Assembly: GCA_016710325.1 (NCBI GenBank)
Contig: JADJXK010000002.1
Span: 1,178,001 to 1,242,000, forward strand
Length of the DNA: 64,000 nucleotides
Source: Candidatus Leptofilum proximum
GTDB taxonomy: Bacteria > Chloroflexota > Anaerolineae > Promineifilales > Promineifilaceae
Direction of reading: 5' to 3'
A program made the translations under genes and the position numbers. Position 1 is the first letter of the stretch. Each line of letters begins with the position of its first letter. Shown here piece after piece: positions 15,354 through 22,007 of this stretch. The notes below the pieces were generated by a model, which worked only from the letters and a program-made list of their open reading frames with translations, did not search any database and was not told where the DNA came from.

Positions 15354-16904
15354 ATGCAAGATTGGCTGGCGGAGCGGGCGCAGGCTACGCCGCACAAGCT
15401 GGCGCTGCTCATCGGTGCGCAGCGCTGGGATTACGACGCGCTGAACCAGATGGTCAACGCCACCTGCGCCCGCCTGCAAGACGCGGGCGTGCAGCCCGGT
15501 GACTTTGTCGCCGTACTGCTGCCCAACGGCCTGCCCACCGTCTGCCTGGTCCACGCCCTGGCCCGCCTGGGCGCCATCCTTGTCCCCCTCAACACCCGCC
15601 TCACCCCCAACGAGCTGCGCTGGCAGATCGAACACGTCAGCGCCCGCTGGCTCATTACAAATGAAGAATTCGGCCAAGAGGCGGGCGAATGGTTAATGGT
15701 TAATTGTAAATTGTTAATTGCGAATGATTCCTGGCTGGCAGCACCCCCATTAACCATTAACCATTTACCATTTACCATTTACAATTACCAGTCTGTCGTT
15801 TTCACCTCCGGCACCTCCGGCCAGCCCAAGGGTGTGCTGCTCACCTTTGCCAACCACTTTTGGAGCGCTACCGCCTCGGCCTACCGGCTAGGCGTTCAGC
15901 CAAACGACCTCTGGCTGGGCGTGCTGCCGCTGTACCACGTGGGTGGCCTGGCGGTGTTGTTCAGAAGCGCTTTGTACGGTACGGCCGTTTCCCTCCACCC
16001 CCGCTTCGACGTTGCAGCCATCAATCACGACCTGGACACCAACCCCATCACCCTCATCTCCCTGGTGCCCACCATGCTGCACCGCCTGCTGGCCAGCCGC
16101 ACCCACTGGCCCAGCCACCTCCGCCTCATCCTCCTCGGCGGCGCCGCCGCTGCCCCGGAGTTGGTGGAACGGGCCAACGCTTTACCGAGAGCGGTAAACG
16201 GTAATCCGTTATCGGTAATCGGTAATCCGTTCACCGATTACCGTTCACCGATTACCGATTACCCGCCGCTGGTAGCCCCCACCTACGGCCTCACCGAAGC
16301 CGCTTCCCAGGTAGCCACCATGCTGCCCGCCGACGCCGCACGTAAGCCTGGCAGCGTGGGATGGCCGCTCATGTTCACCAGCGTCAAAATTGTGGATGAG
16401 GCGGGGGTGGAACGGCCGTCCCACAAAATCGGCGAAATTGTGGTGACGGGGCCAACGGTGATGGCGGGCTATTATGAAAAGGAGATTAGAGATTGGAGAT
16501 TAGAGACTAACCAATCTCCAATCTCCACCATCCACACCGGCGACCTCGGCTACCTCGACGCCGACGGCGACCTCTTCCTGGTGCAGCGGCGCAGCGATTT
16601 GATTGTGTCCGGCGGCGAAAACGTCTACCCGGCGGAGGTGGAAGCAGTGCTGCGGCAGCATCCGCAAGTCACCGAAGCGTGTGTCGTGGGCATCCCCGAT
16701 GCGGAATGGGGGCAGCGGGTGGTGGCCATGGTGCAAATACACGAAGACGCCACCATCTCCGCCGAAGACCTCATCACCTTTTGCCGCGAGCGTCTGGCTG
16801 GCTACAAAATCCCGCGCCACATCCAGCTGGTAGATGAGCTGCCCCTGACAGCTTCGGGCAAAATCGGCCGTAAGCAGGTAGCAGAATCGCTCTCAAAGCT
16901 GTAA
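15354..16904 (+). CDS. menE: o-Succinylbenzoate-CoA ligase
   Basis: 516-residue AMP-forming acyl-CoA synthetase. Motifs: P-loop 'FTSGTSGQPKG', 'PTYGLTEAAS', 'GDLGYLDADGDLF', hinge 'RRSDLIVSGGENVYPAEVE' and catalytic Lys in 'LTASGKIGRKQV'. It activates o-succinylbenzoate with CoA; assignment as MenE rather than another acyl-CoA ligase follows from sequence style and the menF/menD neighbourhood. menA, menB, menC and menH are not in the window. Three heptad palindromes are translated inside the gene (15688-15789, 16192-16263, 16482-16526); all preserve the frame and lie in loops between conserved motifs, so activity is probably retained. Confidence 0.88.
   Translation: MQDWLAERAQATPHKLALLIGAQRWDYDALNQMVNATCARLQDAGVQPGDFVAVLLPNGLPTVCLVHALARLGAILVPLNTRLTPNELRWQIEHVSARWLITNEEFGQEAGEWLMVNCKLLIANDSWLAAPPLTINHLPFTIYNYQSVVFTSGTSGQPKGVLLTFANHFWSATASAYRLGVQPNDLWLGVLPLYHVGGLAVLFRSALYGTAVSLHPRFDVAAINHDLDTNPITLISLVPTMLHRLLASRTHWPSHLRLILLGGAAAAPELVERANALPRAVNGNPLSVIGNPFTDYRSPITDYPPLVAPTYGLTEAASQVATMLPADAARKPGSVGWPLMFTSVKIVDEAGVERPSHKIGEIVVTGPTVMAGYYEKEIRDWRLETNQSPISTIHTGDLGYLDADGDLFLVQRRSDLIVSGGENVYPAEVEAVLRQHPQVTEACVVGIPDAEWGQRVVAMVQIHEDATISAEDLITFCRERLAGYKIPRHIQLVDELPLTASGKIGRKQVAESLSKL
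15688..15789. repeat. Heptad palindrome A in menE
   Basis: Left arm AATGGTT-AATGGTT-AATTGTA-AATTGTT-AATTG (15688-15720); right arm CATTAAC x2, CATTTAC x3 then AATTACC (15748-15789). The unrelated loop holds 27 bases. Translated in frame within MenE just before the P-loop. Confidence 0.88.
16192..16263. repeat. Heptad palindrome B in menE
   Basis: Ten consecutive 7-base units (CGGTAAA, CGGTAAT, CCGTTAT, CGGTAAT, CGGTAAT, CCGTTCA, CCGATTA, CCGTTCA, CCGATTA, CCGATTA); the second half is the approximate reverse complement of the first. Confidence 0.9.
16482..16526. repeat. Heptad palindrome C in menE
   Basis: GAGATTA-GAGATTG-GAGATTA-GAGACTA, ACC, AATCTCC-AATCTCC. It uses the same unit as the elements in menD and after folC and is translated as 'EIRDWRLETNQSPIS', nearly the MenD insert. 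Confidence 0.9.
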
Positions 16905-16962
16905 AACCAATTTGAGCAGAGGTATGCTAAAATAGCAGCCATCTAAACTTGCGGAGGAAAAG

Positions 16963-17196
16963 ATGACTGTTTCACCCAATCTTCTCGACCAAACCTGGAA
17001 AATTCTTCGTCGCTTGAGCAATCAAGAACGACTTTTGCTGGCCAAAATGCTACTGGACAGCGTTGTGGAGTCTGAAATAGACGAGGAATTAGACTGGCAA
17101 AAGCTTTCCCTGTCGTCCTTCAATGCCGATTGGGATAATCCAGAGGATGCCATCTATGACAACTGGAGGGAGTTGTATGGCGTATCAGAGGGGTGA
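16963..17196 (+). CDS. Antitoxin of a MazF/PemK-type toxin-antitoxin pair
   Basis: 77 residues, acidic, with a short N-terminal helix region ('LLDQTWKILRRLSNQERLLLAKMLL') and a C-terminal 'DWDNPEDAIYDNWRELYG' that resembles the toxin-binding tail of small addiction-module antitoxins. GGAGG at 16953-16957 precedes ATG 16963. The end overlaps the toxin gene by 20 bases, as expected for translational coupling. No DNA-binding motif is obvious. The assignment rests mainly on the neighbour. Confidence 0.75.
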   Translation: MTVSPNLLDQTWKILRRLSNQERLLLAKMLLDSVVESEIDEELDWQKLSLSSFNADWDNPEDAIYDNWRELYGVSEG

Positions 17197-17515
17197 TATT
17201 GTTCTGATTCCCTTTCCATTTTCCGATCTTTCTGCCACAAAAACCCGCCCTGCCGTCGTTGTGAGCAGCCAGCTTTTCCAGGAAGTGCGTTCTGAACTTC
17301 TCTTGGCATATGTCTCGTCTCAAGTCAGCAAAGCCCATCCTAAAATTGATGTTGTTTTGAAGGAATGGGCCGCAGCCGGATTGCTAAAACCCTCTTTTGT
17401 GCGTCCTAAAATTGCGGCTATTGAACCAGGTCTCATTGTGCATCATGCTGGCCGACTTTCTGCTGAAGACATGGCCGCGGTTGATGATGTACTGCGTCTC
17501 TCTCTCAATCTTTAA
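17177..17515 (+). CDS. MazF/PemK-family endoribonuclease toxin
   Basis: 112 residues starting at ATG 17177 (MAYQRGDIVLIPFPFSDLS), with GGAGGGAG just upstream; a longer frame from 17123 would lie almost entirely inside the antitoxin gene. Family signatures: 'GDIVLIPFPFSDLSATKTRPAVVVS' and 'LLKPSFVRPKIAAIEPGLI'. MazF toxins cleave mRNA at short sequences when freed from the antitoxin. Length is normal. The pair probably forms a bicistronic operon. Confidence 0.87.
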   Translation: MAYQRGDIVLIPFPFSDLSATKTRPAVVVSSQLFQEVRSELLLAYVSSQVSKAHPKIDVVLKEWAAAGLLKPSFVRPKIAAIEPGLIVHHAGRLSAEDMAAVDDVLRLSLNL

Positions 17516-17529
17516 TCCCCTTACGCTTG

Positions 17530-18498
17530 ATGAACGATCAGTCTGAACAAGAGAGATCCTCAAACCTCTGGCGGCATACCAACTTTTTGCGCTTTTGGAG
17601 CGCCAACATCATCTCCGACTTCGGTTCCGGCATCACCTTCCTGCCCGGCCTCATCTCCCGTGACAATTTAGTGGAGGGCTACAGCAAGCTTTCCGCCAGT
17701 AATTCGGCTATCGAGCTAAGCGGCCCGGCGCTGGCCGCCACCCTCATTGAGCTGCTCACCGCACCCATTGCCCTGGTGATTGATGCCGCCTCGTTTTTAC
17801 TATCCTCGGTTTTGCTGGGCACGATGAAGCTGGATGAACCTGCACCACAGCCGGTGGCGGAACGGCCGTCTACCTGGCAGCAAATCCGGCAGGGTCTGTC
17901 GTTCATCCGGCACCACACCCAGCTGAAACCCATGCTGCTGAACAACAGCAGCATGCAGCTCTTCGGCGGCATAATTGATGCGCTGCTCATTATTTACCTG
18001 CTCCAACTGGGGCTGCCTGCCACCTTTGTCGGCGTCATTTTTGCTGTGGGCAGCGTGGCGGGATTGGCCGCGGCTGCCTGGGGCAGGCGGGCCGCCCGGC
18101 GCTTTGGCCTGGGGCGCATGGTCGTGCTTGGCTCGCTGCTCATTGGCGTGGGGGCGCTGGCACGGCCGTTGGCTTTTGGCACGCCCTGGCTGGCCGGGGC
18201 AATTCTGCTGCTGGGTCAAACTGTGTCGGGCTTCGGCAACACCGTTTACGACATCGGCTACTACAGCCTGGCCCAATCCCTGACCCCAGACGAACTGCTG
18301 GGCCGCGTCAACGCCACCGGCCTGTTTGTCAGCTTCGGCGCGCTGCCGCTGGGGGCGCTGCTTGGCGGGGTGTTGGGTGAATTGTTTGGGTTGAGAACGG
18401 CCGTAGCCATCTCCAGCATTGGATTATTGCTCTCCGTTCTGTGGGTTTACTTCTCTCCCTTACGCTACCCAAAAATTTCCCTTTCAGAAAGCGTATAA
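17530..18498 (+). CDS. MFS transporter with internal deletion (enterobactin-exporter-like)
   Basis: 322 residues from ATG 17530. The N-terminus 'TNFLRFWSANIISDFGSGITFL' is the usual first segment of MFS_3/EntS-type exporters, but it jumps directly to 'PGLISRDNLVEGYSKLSASNSAIELSGPALAA', which in full-length relatives lies about 90-100 residues later. TM2 to TM4 therefore appear to be missing in a clean in-frame deletion; the rest, to the last helix, is intact. Normal family length is about 410-430. The protein is probably not a functional transporter. It starts 14 bases after the toxin gene. Confidence 0.75.
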   Translation: MNDQSEQERSSNLWRHTNFLRFWSANIISDFGSGITFLPGLISRDNLVEGYSKLSASNSAIELSGPALAATLIELLTAPIALVIDAASFLLSSVLLGTMKLDEPAPQPVAERPSTWQQIRQGLSFIRHHTQLKPMLLNNSSMQLFGGIIDALLIIYLLQLGLPATFVGVIFAVGSVAGLAAAAWGRRAARRFGLGRMVVLGSLLIGVGALARPLAFGTPWLAGAILLLGQTVSGFGNTVYDIGYYSLAQSLTPDELLGRVNATGLFVSFGALPLGALLGGVLGELFGLRTAVAISSIGLLLSVLWVYFSPLRYPKISLSESV

Positions 18499-18556
18499 CA
18501 ATTTGCCCATCTGGAAAGCTCACTAATACTACCCATTCGTTTAAACCTTGGGTGAG

Positions 18557-18608
18557 GAGTGGGCATCCTCAGATGCCCGCCGTCCGCATCTGAGGATGCG
18601 GACTCTGC
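18557..18608. repeat. REP-like double hairpin, copy 2 (inverted)
   Basis: GGGCATC/GATGCCC (18561-18578) and GTCCGCATC/GATGCGGAC (18582-18603); the reverse complement corresponds base for base to the copy at 14373-14418 with few changes. Confidence 0.85.
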
Positions 18609-18633
18609 AGATTCAGGATGTTGATGCACTAGT

Positions 18634-18661
18634 TTGACAAGCCGCTTTAAATATATATAAT
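18634..18661 (+). promoter_or_regulatory. Consensus promoter of the padR operon
   Basis: TTGACA (18634-18639) and TATAAT (18656-18661) are both perfect and 16 bases apart. Two GATATAT words (18667-18673, 18682-18688) overlap the expected start of transcription and could be a PadR operator. Confidence 0.85.
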
Positions 18662-18700
18662 TATCCGATATATAAGATTGTGATATATGGAGGCGTACCA

Positions 18701-19057
18701 ATGAGCCTGATGCAGCAGTTAAAAAAGGGCAGTACGCCATTGTTGGTCCTGTCTGTTTTGCAGGAAGAACCAATGTATGGCTACCAGATCATGCGGGAGT
18801 TAGAAGAACGGAGCCAGGGTTATTTCACCATGACCGCGGCCAGTCTTTACCCCACCCTGCACAAGCTAGAAGACGACAAGCTGGTGATTAGCAGCTGGCA
18901 GGACGGAGACGGCAACCGTCGCCGCAAGTATTACACCATCACGCAAAAGGGAAAAGACACGCTAAGCGATCATGCGCATGAGTGGCAAACGTTTGCTAAC
19001 CAGCTTTTGGCACTCATTCCACCATCTTTACGGCAAACAACAGGGGGTGTGGCGTGA
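18701..19057 (+). CDS. PadR-family transcriptional regulator
   Basis: 118 residues from ATG 18701, which has GGAGG at 18688-18693. The winged-helix PadR core is clear: 'LKKGSTPLLVLSVLQEEPMYGYQIMRELEERSQGYFTMTAASLYPTLHKLEDDKLV' followed by 'RRKYYTITQKGKDTL'. PadR proteins repress transporter or stress genes and often their own operon. The next gene overlaps by four bases (GTGA) and encodes a HAAS-type membrane protein, the usual PadR partner. The upstream promoter is perfect consensus, so strong expression checked by autorepression is likely. Confidence 0.93.
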   Translation: MSLMQQLKKGSTPLLVLSVLQEEPMYGYQIMRELEERSQGYFTMTAASLYPTLHKLEDDKLVISSWQDGDGNRRRKYYTITQKGKDTLSDHAHEWQTFANQLLALIPPSLRQTTGGVA

Positions 19058-19986
19058 ACGAAATTGAAAAGTATCTGCACGAACTCAAAATAGAGCTGCG
19101 CGATTTACCGGAAGCGATGCAGTCTGACGTGCTGGCCGAAGTGCAAACGCACATTGAAGACGGGTTAGAAGATGAAGCGTTGGTGGAGGCTACGGCCGTT
19201 CCCCACACCACCCTCCTCCGCGAATTGGGCTCCCCCGCAGAGTTGGTCCGCAACTTGCATTGGCGCAACTGGAAGCGAAACGGCCGTGATGCGGCCCTGG
19301 CCCTCATACCTCTTTTGTTGTGGAACCCCCTGAGCCTGGCAATTACCGCCTACTTAAGTGCCACATCATTGGCCACAGTTTTAGACTATGCCCTCTGGTT
19401 CATAGGTTGTTTGGCCATGGTGATAATAGCGCAGCGGCTACACGCCAGGTTACTCACGGGATGGTGGTTATCAAATACATTAGGAGCCATTTTCAGTGCT
19501 TTTTTCCATAGTGTAAGCTGGCCGTTTCTGTGGTTACCAGGACCCAATTGGCCGCTGCTTCTCTTGGCCCTTGTGATCGTGACCGGCGGATTTTACGGCC
19601 GTTTCCTCTGGAAAAATCGCTACGATGGATTAACGATCAGCATTACCCTCATGCCTTTTATGTGGGGAGCGATCAGCATTTTTTCGATCAGGCCGCTGGC
19701 CCTTATATCAGGTTACGAATGGCGACATATGTGGTCAGGAGCCTTAGTTTCCGTTGCCTGGTTTTTAATTGTGCTTACAACTTTCGTTTTCCCAGGGAGG
19801 CTGCGACGCTGGCTGCTCTTATTTGCCTGGTATGCCATTTGCACTTTCGGCAGTGTGGCCATCTGGCTGCCAAACCCGAACGCTGGCATGTGGTTCTTAC
19901 TGGCGCTGCCATTTTTGCTCGGATTGGGAATTGAACTGGCGGCAAATCGACACTATAGACATAATCGCCTGACAACTACAGCATAA
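19054..19986 (+). CDS. PadR-associated membrane protein with HAAS-like N-terminus
   Basis: 310 residues, GTG start overlapping the padR stop. The N-terminal 70 residues ('IEKYLHELKIELRDLPEAMQSDVLAEVQTHIED') resemble the HAAS/DUF1700 helical domain found in proteins encoded next to PadR genes. About seven to eight membrane helices follow. The HAAS partners are thought to act with the regulator in signalling at the membrane; the mechanism is not known. Codon use and the ACGGCCGT octamers are like the neighbours. Confidence 0.8.
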   Translation: MNEIEKYLHELKIELRDLPEAMQSDVLAEVQTHIEDGLEDEALVEATAVPHTTLLRELGSPAELVRNLHWRNWKRNGRDAALALIPLLLWNPLSLAITAYLSATSLATVLDYALWFIGCLAMVIIAQRLHARLLTGWWLSNTLGAIFSAFFHSVSWPFLWLPGPNWPLLLLALVIVTGGFYGRFLWKNRYDGLTISITLMPFMWGAISIFSIRPLALISGYEWRHMWSGALVSVAWFLIVLTTFVFPGRLRRWLLLFAWYAICTFGSVAIWLPNPNAGMWFLLALPFLLGLGIELAANRHYRHNRLTTTA

Positions 19987-20069
19987 AATCTGTAACAAAG
20001 CTGTTTCTCGGTTGTGCACAGATGGGTAACGGCCGTATCATTACAAAAACGCACACCGAGGAGCAGCCC

Positions 20070-21254
20070 ATGAAAATTGCATCCGTCGAAACGTTTGTTG
20101 TTGGCGTACCGCCGCCCCACTTTGGCGGGCGCTACTGGATTTTCCTCAAGCTCGTCACCGATGGCGGCGTGGTGGGCTATGGCGAGGTCTACTCCGTGCC
20201 CTTCCACCCCCGCGTCGTGGCCCAAATGATCGAGGATGTGTGTGCGCGCCACGTCATCGGCGCGGACCCGTTCCAGATTGAGCGGCTGTGGCGCATCATC
20301 TACTCCAGTGGCTACACGCAGCGGCCCGACACCTCAATTTTGGGCATCCTCAGCGGCATCGAGATGGCCTGTTGGGACATCATCGGCAAAGAGGTGAACA
20401 GGCCCGCCTATGCCCTGCTGGGCGGCCAGGTGCATGAGAAACTGCGTTCTTACACTTACATCTACCCCCAACCAGAAGACCAAACGGACGTGTACCGGGA
20501 TGCCGAGCTGGCGGCCAAACGTGCCCTGGAATATGTGGCGATGGGGTTTACGGCCGTAAAATTTGACCCCGTCAGTTACTACTCCGCCTTCGACCCACGC
20601 CAGCTCTCGTTAGAAGCCCTGGACCACGCCGAAAAGTTCGTCAAGACGCTGCGCGAAGCGGTGGGCAGCCGCGCCGACCTGCTCTTTGGCACCCATGGCC
20701 AGATGACCCCCAGCGCCGCCATTCGCCTGGCCAAACGGCTGGAAAAATACGATCCACTCTGGTTGGAAGAACCCACGCCACCCGATAATCCTATCGAAAT
20801 GGCCGAGGTGGCCCGCGCCACCAGTATCCCCATCGCTACCGGCGAACGGCTGGCCACCAAGTACGAATTTGCTCAGCTGCTGCACCATCGGGCCGCCGCC
20901 ATCTGGCAGATGGCTCTGGGGCGCGTCGGCGGGCTGCTGGAGGGTAAAAAGATCACCAGCATGGCCGAGGCGCACTACATCCAGATTGCCCCGCATCTCT
21001 ACTGCGGCCCCATCGCCGCCGCGGCAGACATCCAGCTGAGCACCTGTTCGCCCAACTTCCTTATCCAGGAAAGCATTCTCACCTGGGGTGATTTTCATGC
21101 GACGGTGCTGAAACGGCCGCTCCAATGGCAAGACGGCTACATCATCCCCCCCACCGAACCGGGCCTTGGGGTAGAATTAAACGAAGCCGTTCTGGCCAAT
21201 TATCCATATGAGGATGACAGGCTCCACCTGGAAATGGTAGAAAATCCTGTGTAG
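20070..21254 (+). CDS. Enolase-superfamily enzyme (mandelate racemase/muconate lactonizing type, galactonate-dehydratase-like)
   Basis: 394 residues from ATG 20070 (MKIASVETFVVGVPP) with a GGAGC box; an upstream in-frame ATG 20022 lacks support. Capping domain residues 1-115, then the barrel with 'ALEYVAMGFTAVKFDP', 'DLLFGTHGQMTPSAA', 'LWLEEPTPPDNPIEMAEVA' and 'SIPIATGERLATKYEF', which carry the Mg-binding acids in the usual order. It resembles acid-sugar dehydratases (DgoD/RspA-like); the precise sugar acid is not readable from sequence. It stands alone, followed by a small membrane protein gene. Confidence 0.85.
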   Translation: MKIASVETFVVGVPPPHFGGRYWIFLKLVTDGGVVGYGEVYSVPFHPRVVAQMIEDVCARHVIGADPFQIERLWRIIYSSGYTQRPDTSILGILSGIEMACWDIIGKEVNRPAYALLGGQVHEKLRSYTYIYPQPEDQTDVYRDAELAAKRALEYVAMGFTAVKFDPVSYYSAFDPRQLSLEALDHAEKFVKTLREAVGSRADLLFGTHGQMTPSAAIRLAKRLEKYDPLWLEEPTPPDNPIEMAEVARATSIPIATGERLATKYEFAQLLHHRAAAIWQMALGRVGGLLEGKKITSMAEAHYIQIAPHLYCGPIAAAADIQLSTCSPNFLIQESILTWGDFHATVLKRPLQWQDGYIIPPTEPGLGVELNEAVLANYPYEDDRLHLEMVENPV

Positions 21255-21278
21255 GGCAAAGGCGCGCCTTTGCCCTAC
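21251..21278. repeat. Perfect 28-bp palindrome
   Basis: GTAGGGCAAAGGCG followed by its exact reverse complement. It overlaps the stop codon region of the preceding enolase-superfamily gene (TAG 21252-21254) and lies just before the next gene. It may act as a terminator-like hairpin or a repeat of REP type. Confidence 0.9.
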
Positions 21279-21282
21279 TCGA

Positions 21283-21735
21283 ATGAAAATGATGAATAAA
21301 GAAAGTCGCAGCAATACGGTGTTGATTGTGGTCCTGGTCACGGTGAGCTGTTTGATACTGCTCTGCGCGGCTGTTGCCATCCTTTTTTTCTTATTTGGCT
21401 TTTCGCCCGCGGTGTTCACGGTGGAAGAAACGCCTACGGAAACCACCACGCTGAGCGCCGCGCAGCTTGAACAATGCCGCGAAGTGATGGTCATTCAGCC
21501 TGGTGTGGAAATCGAGGGCGAATATTTCCTCTACACGCCCGGCTTCCTGGACGATTCAATGGAATGCCACCTGCGCGCCCGCGCCGACAGCCTGGAGGAT
21601 GTGTTTGATACGGCCGTCATCAACCCCAGCCTCACCACCGACCAGGAAATCGCCCCCGGCCGCTACCTGCGCCTCAAAATCGAAATCATCGAGCCAGATC
21701 TGTATCGCATCGAAGGTTTTTGGTACCAAACTTAA
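21283..21735 (+). CDS. Small membrane-anchored protein of unknown function
   Basis: 150 residues. One membrane segment near residues 14-42 ('VLIVVLVTVSCLILLCAAVAI') is followed by an extracytoplasmic domain of about 105 residues with two Cys ('LEQCREVMV', 'DSMECHLRA') that could pair. No family recognised. It begins five bases after a perfect 28-bp palindrome and ends before a strong terminator. Start ATG 21283 (MKMMNKES) or the ATG at 21292; no strong ribosome-binding site is visible. Confidence 0.6.
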   Translation: MKMMNKESRSNTVLIVVLVTVSCLILLCAAVAILFFLFGFSPAVFTVEETPTETTTLSAAQLEQCREVMVIQPGVEIEGEYFLYTPGFLDDSMECHLRARADSLEDVFDTAVINPSLTTDQEIAPGRYLRLKIEIIEPDLYRIEGFWYQT

Positions 21736-21772
21736 TTGTGTTTTGGGCCACTTCGCTTCATAGACCTTTTAT

Positions 21773-21804
21773 GAACGCCTCATGAGCAGGCGTTCTTTTT
21801 TTTT
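21773..21804 (+). terminator. Strong intrinsic terminator
   Basis: Perfect 8-bp stem GAACGCCT (21773-21780) / AGGCGTTC (21788-21795), 7-base loop, then nine T residues. Confidence 0.92.
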
Positions 21805-22007
21805 GCCCTCACAAATCTGCCGCCAGCAGCGCTTCGTACGCATTAAGCAGAAACCCGCTTTCTACGCGGCACGCAATTCGCCCATCATGCCTGCACACAA
21901 CCAACCGTCATGAAGTAACAAAATGGAGGAAGTCTATGAATTGACTGTCGTTTGTGGAGCCGATTGACAGAAAGAGAAGACCCCTATCTCAGAAGGAGTG
22001 AATAAGT

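Noticed and set aside
21805..22007. Possible remnant of a minus-strand coding end (reads ...CRVESGFLLNAYEALLAADL-stop around 21808-21885)
   Set aside because: Too short, without a start, and no family recognised; kept only as a note for this 200-base gap.
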